Shown here: positions 52,932 through 61,731 of the stretch, in pieces
Numbering within the stretch: the stretch's first letter is position 1
Layout: each line of letters opens with the position of its first letter
Position numbers and translations under genes: made by a program
Notes under the pieces: model-generated
The model's database searches: none
What the model was told of the DNA's origin: nothing
What the model saw: only the letters and a program-made list of their open reading frames with translations
DNA from: JAFGSI01 sp041287425
GTDB lineage: Bacteria; Chloroflexota; Anaerolineae; Anaerolineales; Villigracilaceae
Direction: 5' to 3'
NCBI GenBank assembly: GCA_041287425.1
Contig: JBEULG010000004.1
Location: forward strand, 68,448 to 132,447
DNA: 64,000 bases

Positions 52932-54308
52932 CTATTTGACCAGATGAGCGTCGTCGTAGCCGTGCAATTTGAGTTCGGCGTCGATGTTCAGGAAGGTGTC
53001 GCGCACCACACCGACGACAATCAGCAGGCCAGCCGAGGAGACCAGGAAAATGGTCGAGGAGGAGGTCTGCGAGGCGATGCCGGCCGCGTTGAGCGCCAAC
53101 TGGATGAGGTAAGGCAGCACGGCCACCACTCCCAGGAAGAAGGCGCCAGGGAAGGTGATGCGCCGCTGGACTTTGCTCAGATACTTCTGCGTCGGGGCGC
53201 CGCGATTCACGCCGGGAATCTGAGCGCCGACCTTCTTCAGGTTCTCACCATAATTTTGCTGGGTGAAGAGCACATCGGTGTAGAAGAAGGTGAACACGAC
53301 GACGAAAAGGAAATAGATCAACCAATACACCCAGTCATACGGCCCGCTGGCGTTGAACAGGTTGTTGACAGCGGTGGCGAAGTTTACTACTTTTTCGGAA
53401 TAGCGATTTGGATTCAAGAAGTAACTGGAAATCACCGACGGCAATTGCAGCAACGCCCCGGCAAAGATGAGCGGAATCATGCCCGCCATGTTGACCATCA
53501 GCGGCAGAGAACCCTTGACCGGCATGGACATGCGGTTGCCGACCCGCCGCCCAGGGTACATCACCGGCACGTTGCGCCGCCCCTGTTGGACGTAGACGAT
53601 CACGAAAATCGTGGCCACGATAATCACCAGCATGGTGATGAGCATCGGCCAGCGGGTATTCTCATCCGACCAGATGACGCCCACATTGTGGGGCATGCGC
53701 GCCACGATGCCGGCAAAAATAATCAGCGAGAGGCCCTGGCCGCGGATGCCGAACTCCGAAATGAGTTCGCCCAGCCAGATGGCAAACATCGTCCCGCCGA
53801 CCATCGTCATCAGAACGGCCAGCGAGGGCAGCCACAGTTCCGAGGTGAAACCGAAGGCGACAATCTGACCGCCCCGCGAGTAGGAATTGAAAATATTAAT
53901 CTGACCGATGGCCGAAAGCGCCGCCATGGGGATAGACAAATAATAGGTCCAGCGTTCCTGCAACTTGCGGCCCTCGCGCGGGTCTTCCTGGAATTTGCGC
54001 TGCAAGGAGGGGAAGATGGGCAGGAGCAACTGAATGATGATTTGGGCGGTGATATACGGATAGACGCCCATCGCCAGCACCGAGAAACTCGAAATCGTGC
54101 CGCCCGAAAGCAGGTCCAGGAAAGCCAGGAAGAAGCCCGACTGGTTGGAACTCTGAATCAGGGAGGCCAGGGCTTCGCGGTTGATGCCCGGCACCGGTAC
54201 GTTGGCCGCCAGGCGGTAGATGACCAGAATCAGCAGAGTCACCAGCAACTTGCGGCGGATGTCCTGCGACTTCCAGAGATAGCGCCAGCCCGAAAATGCG
54301 GTTTTCAT
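52932..54308 (-). CDS. secY: preprotein translocase channel subunit SecY
   Basis: 458 residues with ten membrane segments. Family stretches are RRKLLVTLLILVIYRLAANVPVPGI, the plug and helix 2 region SVLAMGVYPYITAQIIIQLL, and KVGAQIPGVNRGAPTQKYL before the last helices. Together with SecE, SecG and the window's large SecA it forms the export channel. Standard spc position between rplO and adk. Confidence 0.97.
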   Translation of the reverse strand: MKTAFSGWRYLWKSQDIRRKLLVTLLILVIYRLAANVPVPGINREALASLIQSSNQSGFFLAFLDLLSGGTISSFSVLAMGVYPYITAQIIIQLLLPIFPSLQRKFQEDPREGRKLQERWTYYLSIPMAALSAIGQINIFNSYSRGGQIVAFGFTSELWLPSLAVLMTMVGGTMFAIWLGELISEFGIRGQGLSLIIFAGIVARMPHNVGVIWSDENTRWPMLITMLVIIVATIFVIVYVQQGRRNVPVMYPGRRVGNRMSMPVKGSLPLMVNMAGMIPLIFAGALLQLPSVISSYFLNPNRYSEKVVNFATAVNNLFNASGPYDWVYWLIYFLFVVVFTFFYTDVLFTQQNYGENLKKVGAQIPGVNRGAPTQKYLSKVQRRITFPGAFFLGVVAVLPYLIQLALNAAGIASQTSSSTIFLVSSAGLLIVVGVVRDTFLNIDAELKLHGYDDAHLVK

Positions 54309-54326
54309 AGCGGTCTCCTGGTGAGA

Positions 54327-54779
54327 CTACGAAATCAACTCGACGCTGCCGCCGGCGGCTTCGATCTTGGTCCGGGCGTTCTTGCTGACCCGATGGGCGC
54401 GCACCTTGAGGGCAACCTTGACCTCGCCGCGCCCCAGAATGGCCACCGGATTCTCCGGCTTGCGCAGGAGACGGGCCTGAAGCAGGGTCTCAGGGGTGAC
54501 TTCAGCCCCCGCCCCGAAGGCGGACAACTGATCCAGGTTGACCTCATTGTACTCGACAGCGTACAGCGGGGTGAAGCCATAGCCGCGCACGAACGGCAGG
54601 CGGCGGTAGAACGGCAGGTTGCCGCCCTGACGGTAGAGGCGTCCGCCCTCGCCGGAACGCGCGCCCTGGCCTTTGGTACCCCGCCCGCAGGTCTTGCCCT
54701 GTCCGGCCGAAATGCCGCGGCCGACGCGTTTGCGGTCTTTCTTCGACCCTGGATTGGGTTTGAGTTCGTTCAGTTTCAT
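54327..54779 (-). CDS. rplO: 50S ribosomal protein L15
   Basis: 150 residues: MKLNELKPNPGSKKDRKRVGRG, GKTCGRGTKGQGARSG and a C-terminal KVRAHRVSKNARTKIEAAGGSVELI. Late-assembly protein of the large subunit, next to secY. Confidence 0.97.
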   Translation of the reverse strand: MKLNELKPNPGSKKDRKRVGRGISAGQGKTCGRGTKGQGARSGEGGRLYRQGGNLPFYRRLPFVRGYGFTPLYAVEYNEVNLDQLSAFGAGAEVTPETLLQARLLRKPENPVAILGRGEVKVALKVRAHRVSKNARTKIEAAGGSVELIS

Positions 54780-54787
54780 CTTCGTCC

Positions 54788-54979
54788 CTATTCTTCGATA
54801 CGAATCAGGTGAACCACTTTATCCAGCATGCCACGCACAGCCGGCGTATCGGGATGTTCAACGGTTTGATGCAGCCGACGCAAGCCGAGCGCCTTCACCG
54901 TCGCTTTCTGACGCTTGGAGTAACCGATCGGGCTTCTGACCAGGGTTACTTTGAGGGTCTTGCTTGCACTCTTAGCCAT
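54788..54979 (-). CDS. rpmD: 50S ribosomal protein L30
   Basis: 63 residues: LKVTLVRSPIGYSKRQKATVKALGL then RLHQTVEHPDTPAVRGMLDKVVHLIRIEE. The start ATG 54979 has an AAAGGAG site and overlaps the end of rpsE by 8 bases. Confidence 0.95.
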   Translation of the reverse strand: MAKSASKTLKVTLVRSPIGYSKRQKATVKALGLRRLHQTVEHPDTPAVRGMLDKVVHLIRIEE

Positions 54980-55511
54980 TCTTCTTTCTCCTTTCCCAGA
55001 ACGGCAGGAGTTCTGCGACGGGTTTGCCGCGCCGGACAGCCTCTTCCTGCGGTGACTTGAGCGCATCCAACGCCTGCAGGGTGGCCTGAACGCTGTTCAA
55101 GACGTTCGAGGAACCCAGCGACTTGGTGAGGATGTCGCGTACGCCGGCCGCCTCGAGGACGGCGCGCACGCCGCCCGCCGCGATCACGCCCGTACCGGGG
55201 GAGGCCGGTTTCAGCAGGATGATCGAGCCGCCCACTTTGCCCATCGACGGATGCGGAATGGTCGTGCCGGACAAGTGGACCGGATGCATGTTCTTACGGG
55301 CGCGGTCGGTCGCTTTGCGCATGGCCTCCGGGACGGCGTTGGCCTTGCCAACCCCAACACCGACCTGGCCGTGATTGTCGCCCATGACGACGGTCACGCG
55401 GAACTGGAAGCGGCGGCCGCCCTGAACCACTTTGGCCACGCGCGCAATCTCGATGACGCGCTCATCCAGTTGTTCGGTTTGTTGTTCGAGTTCCGTTACC
55501 TGGTAATCCAT
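54972..55511 (-). CDS. rpsE: 30S ribosomal protein S5
   Basis: 179 residues: VIEIARVAKVVQGGRRFQFRVTVVMGD, GVGVGKANAVPEAMRKA and GTGVIAAGGVRAVLEAAGVRDIL. It controls decoding accuracy together with S4. ATG 55511 is chosen, with GGAGAG 7 bases upstream; the upstream in-frame TTG is less likely. Confidence 0.97.
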   Translation of the reverse strand: MDYQVTELEQQTEQLDERVIEIARVAKVVQGGRRFQFRVTVVMGDNHGQVGVGVGKANAVPEAMRKATDRARKNMHPVHLSGTTIPHPSMGKVGGSIILLKPASPGTGVIAAGGVRAVLEAAGVRDILTKSLGSSNVLNSVQATLQALDALKSPQEEAVRRGKPVAELLPFWERRKKNG

Positions 55512-55532
55512 AGTGATGCTCTCCAATCGGGC

Positions 55533-55898
55533 CTAGAACTCCAGGCCGCCTTCGCGGGCGCCATCGGCCAGGGCCTTCACACGTCCGGTGTATTTGAAGC
55601 CGCCGCGGTCGAAGACAACTGCTTTAATGCCCTTGCGGACGGCGCGTTCGGCCAGCGCCTGGCCGACGAGTTTCGCCTGTTCGGCCTTTTTCAGGCCTTT
55701 CATTTTCTCCCGCAGTTCGTGATCAATGGACGAGGCGGCTGCCAGTGTATGACCAACCGAGTCGTCAATGATTTGAGCATAGATTTGCGACAGGCTGCGG
55801 AACACGCACAGACGAGGCCGCTGCGGCGTGCCGGTCACATGCTTGCGCACGCGCGTGTGTCGCCTGATGCGGGCACGAGAACGATTATGCTCAGCCAT
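55533..55898 (-). CDS. rplR: 50S ribosomal protein L18
   Basis: 121 residues: RIRRHTRVRKHVTGTPQRPRLCVFRSLSQIYAQIIDD and the C-terminal DRGGFKYTGRVKALADGAREGGLEF. It binds 5S rRNA with L5. Confidence 0.97.
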   Translation of the reverse strand: MAEHNRSRARIRRHTRVRKHVTGTPQRPRLCVFRSLSQIYAQIIDDSVGHTLAAASSIDHELREKMKGLKKAEQAKLVGQALAERAVRKGIKAVVFDRGGFKYTGRVKALADGAREGGLEF

Positions 55899-55901
55899 AC
55901 C

Positions 55902-56447
55902 TTACTTTGCCTTTCCAGACTTGCCGGCCTTGCGGCGAATCTTTTCACCGAGATAATGCAGGCCCTTGCCGTGATACGGCTCCGGCGGGCGAATCTTGCG
56001 GAGATTGGCGGCCACCTGTCCAACCGCCTCTTTGTCGAAACCGCGCACAAAAATCTGCTTGTTTTTGGCATCCACGTCGAAGGTGATTCCCGCCGGCGGT
56101 TCGACATTCACCGGATGAGAGTAGCCCAGGTACAACACCAGGGTGCTGCCGTTCATCTCGGCCCGGTAACCTACTCCTTCCCATTCCAGCACCCGCTCGA
56201 AACCGGCGCTGACGCCGTGAATCATGTTTGCCAGCACGGCGCGAGTCGTGCCATGCAGGGCGCGTTCGGCCGGCCGCTCCGATTTGCGGGTGACCATCAG
56301 TTGGCCGTTTTCCATAGCAATCCCAATCAGAGGCGAGAAGGTGCGCTGCAATTCGCCCTTCGGGCCTTTGACCCGTACATGGGTGCCGTTCAATTCCACC
56401 TGTACGCCAGACGGGATGACGACAGGCATACGTCCAATGCGAGACAC
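55902..56447 (-). CDS. rplF: 50S ribosomal protein L6
   Basis: 181 residues of two similar domains: IPSGVQVELNGTHVRVKGPKGELQR and the C-terminal VRGFDKEAVGQVAANLRKIRPPEPYHGKGLHY. GTG 56447 start, supported by GGAGG 6 bases upstream. Confidence 0.97.
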   Translation of the reverse strand: MSRIGRMPVVIPSGVQVELNGTHVRVKGPKGELQRTFSPLIGIAMENGQLMVTRKSERPAERALHGTTRAVLANMIHGVSAGFERVLEWEGVGYRAEMNGSTLVLYLGYSHPVNVEPPAGITFDVDAKNKQIFVRGFDKEAVGQVAANLRKIRPPEPYHGKGLHYLGEKIRRKAGKSGKAK

Positions 56448-56461
56448 AGTCTTCCTCCTCT

Positions 56462-56875
56462 CTACCAGACCTTGCAGAGGATTTCACCGCCCACGCCCAA
56501 CTGACGGGCGCGCTGGCCGGTCATGATTCCTTTGGGTGTCGAAAGGATGGCAATGCCCATGCCCGAAAGCACCCAAGGGATATCCTGTTTCTTGGTGTAG
56601 ACGCGCCGGCCGGGGCGGCTGACGCGTTCCAGCCCGGTAATCACCGGCCGCCGCTGACGGCGCTCGCCAACGTACTTGATCTTCAGGCGCAATACCTTCT
56701 GGGCGGGTCGTTCTCCCTCGGCAACCTCGTAGGCCTCGATATATCCTTCTTCCTTCAAAATCTTGGCAATTTCCAATTTGACCTTCGAGTGAGGCATCGC
56801 CGTCAGGGTCTGACCGGTCATCACGGCGTTGCGGATGCGGGTCAGCATATCTGCAATCGGATCAGAAACGCTCAT
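56462..56875 (-). CDS. rpsH: 30S ribosomal protein S8
   Basis: 137 residues: DPIADMLTRIRNAVMTGQTLTAMPHSKVKLEIAKILKEEGYI and the C-terminal GMGIAILSTPKGIMTGQRARQLGVGGEILCKVW. In E. coli it represses the spc operon by binding mRNA at rplE. Confidence 0.97.
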   Translation of the reverse strand: MSVSDPIADMLTRIRNAVMTGQTLTAMPHSKVKLEIAKILKEEGYIEAYEVAEGERPAQKVLRLKIKYVGERRQRRPVITGLERVSRPGRRVYTKKQDIPWVLSGMGIAILSTPKGIMTGQRARQLGVGGEILCKVW

Positions 56876-56892
56876 ATCCTACCTCCACCCGG

Positions 56893-57075
56893 CTACCAGG
56901 ACGACTTCATGACGCCGGGGATTTTTCCTTCCAAAGCCAGTTCCCGGAAGCAAATCCGGCACAAGCCAAAGCGGCGGATATACCCACGCGGCCGGCCGCA
57001 GCGGATGCAGCGATTGCGGACGCGCGTCGGGTACTTGCGGCGCATTTCACGGTATTTCATGCACTTGCTTGCCAT
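56893..57075 (-). CDS. rpsN: 30S ribosomal protein S14, zinc-binding type Z
   Basis: 60 residues, the short form: MASKCMKYREMRRKYPTRVRNRC, IRCGRPRGYIRRFGLCRICFRELA. The four zinc cysteines (CIRC and CRIC) are intact. Standard position between rplE and rpsH. Confidence 0.96.
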   Translation of the reverse strand: MASKCMKYREMRRKYPTRVRNRCIRCGRPRGYIRRFGLCRICFRELALEGKIPGVMKSSW

Positions 57076-57078
57076 AGG

Positions 57079-57624
57079 CTACGCTTCCTTCCTGAACGGC
57101 ATGCCCAGCAGTTGCAGCAACAACCGGGCGTGATCATCCGAACGGGCCGTCGTCACCACCGTGACTTCCATGCCCCTGAGTTTGTCGATTTTGTCGTAGT
57201 CGATCTCCGGAAAGATCAACTGGTCGCGCAGGCCGAGGGTATAGTTGCCCCGTCCATCGAAAGCGTCCGGCGAGACGCCGCGGAAGTCGCGCACGCGCGG
57301 CAGGGCGATGTTCATCAGCCGGTCGAGGAAGTACCACATCCGCTCGCCGCGCAACGTCACCTTTGTTCCGATGACGCGGCCCTCGCGCAGTTTGAAGTTG
57401 GCGATGCTCTTGCGGGCCTTGGTCATCACCGGCTTCTGACCGGTGATCTGCGCCAGGTCGCTCATCGCCGCCTCCAGCGCTTTGGGATTGTCCATCGCCT
57501 CGCCCAGACCGATGTTGACGACCACCTTCTCGATGCGCGGCACTTCCATGATGTTCCGGTAATCAAATGCCTTGCGCAGCGCAGGGACGACTTCCTTCTT
57601 GTAGCGTTCTTGCAGTCTATTCAT
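57079..57624 (-). CDS. rplE: 50S ribosomal protein L5
   Basis: 181 residues: YKKEVVPALRKAFDYRNIMEVPRIEKVVVNIGLGEA and QLIFPEIDYDKIDKLRGMEVTVVTTARSDDHARLLL. Binds 5S rRNA and touches the P-site tRNA. Confidence 0.97.
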   Translation of the reverse strand: MNRLQERYKKEVVPALRKAFDYRNIMEVPRIEKVVVNIGLGEAMDNPKALEAAMSDLAQITGQKPVMTKARKSIANFKLREGRVIGTKVTLRGERMWYFLDRLMNIALPRVRDFRGVSPDAFDGRGNYTLGLRDQLIFPEIDYDKIDKLRGMEVTVVTTARSDDHARLLLQLLGMPFRKEA

Positions 57625-57646
57625 ACGTCAACACTCCAACCGGCGG

Positions 57647-57976
57647 CTAATCGATCAGCGCCTGGCATTTCTTACAGACGCGGTGCGAGCCGCTCTCATC
57701 CCGCTGGACGCCCACCCGGGTCGGTTCATTGCATTTCGGGCAGACCAGCATGACATTCGAAATGTGCAGCGGGCCCTCGAATTTGATCCGGCCGGGGTTG
57801 ATCGTCCGGCCCTGGGTTTGGACCTGGCGCTGGTGCTTGGTGCGAATGTTGACGCCCTGCACCACCACCCGGCCTTCATCGGGCAAGACCTTGATGACCT
57901 CGCCCCGTTTGCCCCGATCTTCGAGTTTGCCGCTGATGATTTCAACGGTATCACCTTTGCGAATCTTGACCTTCAT
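57647..57976 (-). CDS. rplX: 50S ribosomal protein L24
   Basis: 109 residues: KVKIRKGDTVEIISGKLEDRGKRGEVIKVLPDEGRVVVQGVNI (KOW domain) with a C-terminal cysteine pair set (CPKCNEPTRVG..KKCQALID). Initiates 50S assembly. Confidence 0.97.
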   Translation of the reverse strand: MKVKIRKGDTVEIISGKLEDRGKRGEVIKVLPDEGRVVVQGVNIRTKHQRQVQTQGRTINPGRIKFEGPLHISNVMLVCPKCNEPTRVGVQRDESGSHRVCKKCQALID

Positions 57977-57991
57977 TCTTGCTCCTCCGGC

Positions 57992-58363
57992 CTAGAGAAC
58001 TTCCGGGGCCAGCGACACAATCTTCATGAAGCCCTTCTCGCGCAACTCGCGCGCCACAGGCCCAAAGATGCGGCTGCCTTTCGGGTTCTGGCCGTCCGTG
58101 TCCAGGATGACGGCGGCGTTGTCGTCGAAGCGGATGTAGGAACCATCCTCGCGCCGCCACTCCTTGGCGCAGCGCACGATGACCGCCTTGACAATCTCGG
58201 ACTTCTTGACCGCTCCCTGCGGCGCGGCCGATTTGACCGTCCCGATGACGATGTCGCCGACGCGGCCGTAGCGGCGGGTCGAACCGCCCAGAATATGGAT
58301 GACCAACAATTCGCGGGCGCCGGTGTTGTCAGCGATTTTCAGAATGGTTTCTTTCTGAATCAT
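57992..58363 (-). CDS. rplN: 50S ribosomal protein L14
   Basis: 123 residues: MIQKETILKIADNTGARELLVIHILGGS and DGQNPKGSRIFGPVARELREKGFMKIVSLAPEVL. Its start overlaps the rpsQ stop by 4 bases (ATGA). Confidence 0.97.
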   Translation of the reverse strand: MIQKETILKIADNTGARELLVIHILGGSTRRYGRVGDIVIGTVKSAAPQGAVKKSEIVKAVIVRCAKEWRREDGSYIRFDDNAAVILDTDGQNPKGSRIFGPVARELREKGFMKIVSLAPEVL

Positions 58364-58716
58364 GGCTGAACCTCCGCCGGAGATTCTTCCGTCTCCGCCG
58401 CCGGCAAGACCTCCGTCACCCCGGCCGGCGTCATTTCGGCCTCGACCTGGGCAACGCCGGCATCGGCGGTGCGAATCTCGCGCTTGACAATCGCCTCGAC
58501 CACCCAGCGCTTGTCGCGCGAGAGCGGACGGCTTTCCACAATCTGAACCTGGTCGCCGATCTGGCAGCCCAATTCGTCATGGGCCTTGACGCGTTTGCTC
58601 AAGTGGACGACTTTGCGGTACAACGGGTGGCGGAAAGTCCGGCCGATTTCGACCACCACCGTCTTGGTCATTTTATTGCTGGTAACGATACCCATCATGC
58701 GACGACGCTTGTTCAT
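58360..58716 (-). CDS. rpsQ: 30S ribosomal protein S17 with acidic tail
   Basis: 118 residues. The S17 core (~1-85; GIVTSNKMTKTVVVEIGRTFRHPLYRKVV and GDQVQIVESRPLSRDKRWVVEAIV) is normal. It is followed by ~30 residues rich in Ala, Glu, Thr and Pro (AEMTPAGVTEVLPAAETEESPAEVQP), where the usual protein stops at ~85. The start overlaps the rpmC stop. Confidence 0.95.
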   Translation of the reverse strand: MNKRRRMMGIVTSNKMTKTVVVEIGRTFRHPLYRKVVHLSKRVKAHDELGCQIGDQVQIVESRPLSRDKRWVVEAIVKREIRTADAGVAQVEAEMTPAGVTEVLPAAETEESPAEVQP

Positions 58717-59066
58717 GCTTCACCTTCTTCTGCCGTAGCGGCCTTCGACTTGCGCGCCCGCGGTTTTGTTTTGACCTGCGGCGCGGCCTCGACCGGCGCT
58801 TCGTTCTCCGCCTCGGCTTTCTTCGCCCGACTCCTGCGTTTCGGCTCTGCGGCCTCCGTCTCGGACTTCGCCGCGCCGCCGCTCTGCATTTCCTTGAAAA
58901 TCGTCTGCAGGCGGGCAATCTCGCGCCGCAACAGGCGCAAACGGCTGGTATCGGTCAACTGACCGGTCACCTGTTGGAAGCGCAGTTTCATCAACTCTTC
59001 CCGACTGTCGGCAAGTTTGGCCTCGATCTCATCCAAAGAGAGTTTGCGGATTTCTGCCGGTTTCAT
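58713..59066 (-). CDS. rpmC: 50S ribosomal protein L29 with long charged tail
   Basis: 117 residues. The N-terminal ~62 residues are a standard L29 (MKPAEIRKLSLDEIEAKLADSREELMKLRFQ and RLRLLRREIARLQTIFKEM). About 55 more residues of Ala, Lys, Arg and Glu follow (KSETEAAEPKRRSRAKKAEAEN-type). L29 lies at the polypeptide exit, so the tail may reach the exit site. It overlaps rplP and rpsQ by 4 bases each. Confidence 0.94.
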   Translation of the reverse strand: MKPAEIRKLSLDEIEAKLADSREELMKLRFQQVTGQLTDTSRLRLLRREIARLQTIFKEMQSGGAAKSETEAAEPKRRSRAKKAEAENEAPVEAAPQVKTKPRARKSKAATAEEGEA

Positions 59067-59494
59067 GCCTGCTCTCCTGTCGTCAGATCGTGGCGGGCAA
59101 TGATTTTGGTGCGAATCGAGAATTTGTAGCGGGCCAAATTGAGGGCTTCCATGGCCACATCCTCAGGCAGACCGCCAATCTCGAACATGATTCGGCCCGG
59201 CTTGACCACCGCCACCCAATATTCCACGCCGCCTTTGCCCTTGCCCATGCGGGTTTCGGGTGGCTTCTGGGTATAAGGTTTGTCTGGGAAGATGCGAATC
59301 CAGACCTTGCCGCGCCGCTTCATGGCGCGCACGATGGCGCGTCGGGCCGCCTCGATCTGGCGGGCGGTCACCCAGCCCGGTTCGAGCGCCTGCAGGGCGT
59401 AATCGCCGAAGGAAATCTCGACCCCGCGCGATTCCTTCCCCTTCATACGGCCGCGCATTTGCTTGCGATACTTCACGCGTTTTGGCACTAACAT
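59063..59494 (-). CDS. rplP: 50S ribosomal protein L16
   Basis: 143 residues: MLVPKRVKYRKQMRGRMKGKESRG, GDYALQALEPGWVTARQIEAARRAI and KPPETRMGKGKGGVEYWVAVVKPGR. Contributes to the A-site and peptidyl transferase region. Confidence 0.97.
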   Translation of the reverse strand: MLVPKRVKYRKQMRGRMKGKESRGVEISFGDYALQALEPGWVTARQIEAARRAIVRAMKRRGKVWIRIFPDKPYTQKPPETRMGKGKGGVEYWVAVVKPGRIMFEIGGLPEDVAMEALNLARYKFSIRTKIIARHDLTTGEQA

Positions 59495-59521
59495 AGCACA
59501 TTCCTCACTTCGACGACCGGC

Positions 59522-60199
59522 CTATTCGCTGACGTACACGCCTTCGGTCGCCTCGACTTTCTCTTCGACTTCTGTCTTCATCTCGCCGCGATAAATCCAC
59601 ACCTTGACGCCAATCTGGCCGTAGGTCGTGGTGGCTTCGGCGCGGGCAAAATCGATGTCGGCGCGCAGGGTCTGCAGCGGCACGCGGCCATCTCGCAGCC
59701 AGACGTTGCGGGCCATTTCGGCCCCCGCCAAGCGCCCGCCGACCTCAATCTTGATGCCCTTGGCGCCCTGACGCATCGCCTGCTGAATGGCGCGCTTCAT
59801 CGCCCGGCGGTAACTGATGCGGCGTTCGAGTTGGTCGGCAATGTTGTGGGCCACCAGGTAGGCATCACAATCCGGCGCCTGAATCTCTTTAATGTCCAGG
59901 TCTATTTTCTTGCCGGTCAGTTGTTCGAGAGCCACGCGCACTTTCTTGATGCCCTCGCCCTTTCGCCCAATCAGGATGCCCGGCTTGGCCGTATGCACCG
60001 ACACTTTCACCTTGCCAGGATAGCGTTCCACGTCGATGCGGGAAACGCCCGCCCGGCCAGCCTCCTTGCGAATCATTTCGCGGATGGCCATATCCTGCGC
60101 CAGTTGCTCGCGGTACTGGGTGCGCTCGGCAAACCAGCGGCCTTGCCAGTCTCGGCTGACGTTCAGGCGAAAACCAACGGGATGAACTTTACGACCCAT
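59522..60199 (-). CDS. rpsC: 30S ribosomal protein S3
   Basis: 225 residues: MGRKVHPVGFRLNVSRDWQGRWFAE, the KH domain with IGRKGEGIKKVRVALEQL, and the C-terminal GVKVWIYRGEM. Part of the mRNA entry helicase. Confidence 0.97.
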   Translation of the reverse strand: MGRKVHPVGFRLNVSRDWQGRWFAERTQYREQLAQDMAIREMIRKEAGRAGVSRIDVERYPGKVKVSVHTAKPGILIGRKGEGIKKVRVALEQLTGKKIDLDIKEIQAPDCDAYLVAHNIADQLERRISYRRAMKRAIQQAMRQGAKGIKIEVGGRLAGAEMARNVWLRDGRVPLQTLRADIDFARAEATTTYGQIGVKVWIYRGEMKTEVEEKVEATEGVYVSE

Positions 60200-60224
60200 A
60201 AGATCTCCTCATTCCTTTCTCTGC

Positions 60225-60572
60225 CTAGGCGGCCTCACGTTCGTGCAAAATAACAGTGACATGAGACGAACGGCGCAAAATCGGCTTGAAACGGCCGCGC
60301 GCCCCAAAACGACGCCATTTGCGGGTCGGCGCTTCGTCGGCGAAGATTTTGGCAACGAACAGCACGTCCCGGCTGACGCCAAAATTCTCTTCGGCGTTCG
60401 CCACCGCCGAGGCCAGCAATTTGGCCACCGGCACCGCGGCGCCCTGCGGCATGAAACGCAAGGTCTCCATTGCCTGGTTCACATCCATGCCGCGGATGAC
60501 GTCAATCACCAGCCGCACTTTTTGGGCAGAGATGGGCAAAAAACGCATCTGTGCACGAATATCCTGAGCCAT
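60225..60572 (-). CDS. rplV: 50S ribosomal protein L22
   Basis: 115 residues: FLPISAQKVRLVIDVIRGMDVNQAMETLRFMPQGAA and the end ARGRFKPILRRSSHVTVILHE. Its loop lines the exit tunnel. Confidence 0.97.
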   Translation of the reverse strand: MAQDIRAQMRFLPISAQKVRLVIDVIRGMDVNQAMETLRFMPQGAAVPVAKLLASAVANAEENFGVSRDVLFVAKIFADEAPTRKWRRFGARGRFKPILRRSSHVTVILHEREAA

Positions 60573-60583
60573 GGCTGTCTCTC

Positions 60584-60868
60584 CTATTTCTTGGCCTTGC
60601 TCGATTTCTCGGCAGCCACGTGACCCCGGAAGGTGCGCGTCGGCGCAAATTCACCCAGACGGTGACCGACCATGTTCTCGGTGATGTAAATCGGCACATG
60701 GCGGCGGCCATCGTGAACCGCAATCGTATGCCCCACCATCTGCGGGAAAATCACGCTGGCGCGACTCCAGGTGCGGATGACCTTCTTCTCGCCCTTCTGA
60801 TTCATCGCCTCAATCTTCTTCAGCAGTTTCGGCTCGATGTAAGGACCTTTTTTCAACGAACGAGACAT
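60584..60868 (-). CDS. rpsS: 30S ribosomal protein S19
   Basis: 94 residues: MSRSLKKGPYIEPKLLKKIEAMNQKGEKKVIRTWSRASVIFPQMVGHTIAVHDG and GHRLGEFAPTRTFRGH. Next to L22 in the S10 operon. Confidence 0.97.
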   Translation of the reverse strand: MSRSLKKGPYIEPKLLKKIEAMNQKGEKKVIRTWSRASVIFPQMVGHTIAVHDGRRHVPIYITENMVGHRLGEFAPTRTFRGHVAAEKSSKAKK

Positions 60869-60894
60869 ATTCTCTACCTCACTGACTCACACGC

Positions 60895-61731
60895 CTAGCG
60901 CTTCGATTTGCTGCGGCGGCGCACAATGTACTTGTCGGTCTGTTTGTTATTGCGAGTCTTGTACCCGCGCGCCGGGCGACCCCAGGGGGTCTTCGGCCCA
61001 GGCATGCCCGCCGGCTGACGGCCCTCGCCACCGCCATGCGGGTGGTCGCGCGGACTCATCGCCGTGCCGCGGACGGTCGGGCGGATGCCCATGTGAATCT
61101 TGCGGCCGGCCTTGCCCAGTTTGATGTTGCTGTGGTCCAGATTGCCAATCTGACCAATGGTGGCGTAGCAGACCTGGCGGATGAGGCGCACTTCCCCGGA
61201 GGGCATGCGGATTTGGGCATAATCACCTTCCTTGGCCAGCAACTGAGCCGAACCACCGGCCGCCCGCACCAACTGGCCGCCCTTGCCTGCTTTCATCTCG
61301 ATGTTGTGCACCATCGTCCCCACCGGGATATTGGCCAGCGGCAAACTGTTGCCCGGCCGAATTTCCGCCTGAGGGCCAGAGACGACCGTATCCCCAACCT
61401 TCAGGCCGAGCGGCGCCAGGATGTAGCGCTTCTCGCCATCGGCATAATGCAGGAGCGCCAGGCGGGCCGTCCGATTGGGGTCGTATTCGATGGCCGCCAC
61501 TTTGGCGGGAATGTTGTGCTTATCGCGCTTGAAATCCACCACCCGGATGAAACCCCGCGCCCCACCGCCGCGATGCCGGACGGTTACACGCCCGTAGACA
61601 TTGCGGCCGCCCTTGCGCTTGCGCGGCACAATCAGGCTGCGCTCAGGCTCTGTCTTGGTAATTTCTTCAAAGGTGTAGCCGGTCATGCCACGCTGACCGG
61701 GAGTCACCGCTTTGTATTTTTTGACAGCCAT
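60895..61731 (-). CDS. rplB: 50S ribosomal protein L2
   Basis: 278 residues: MAVKKYKAVTPGQRGMTGYTFEEITK, the NVYGRVTVRHRGGGARGF region and the conserved C-terminal AMSPRDHPHGGGEGRQPAGMPGPKTPWGRPARGYKTR with the His essential for peptidyl transferase activity. One base overlaps rplW. Confidence 0.97.
   Translation of the reverse strand: MAVKKYKAVTPGQRGMTGYTFEEITKTEPERSLIVPRKRKGGRNVYGRVTVRHRGGGARGFIRVVDFKRDKHNIPAKVAAIEYDPNRTARLALLHYADGEKRYILAPLGLKVGDTVVSGPQAEIRPGNSLPLANIPVGTMVHNIEMKAGKGGQLVRAAGGSAQLLAKEGDYAQIRMPSGEVRLIRQVCYATIGQIGNLDHSNIKLGKAGRKIHMGIRPTVRGTAMSPRDHPHGGGEGRQPAGMPGPKTPWGRPARGYKTRNNKQTDKYIVRRRSKSKR

Noticed and set aside
52779..54812. Plus-strand frame of 677 codons over adk, secY and rplO
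   Set aside because: Antisense shadow rich in His, Gln and Asp; all three minus genes are certain.
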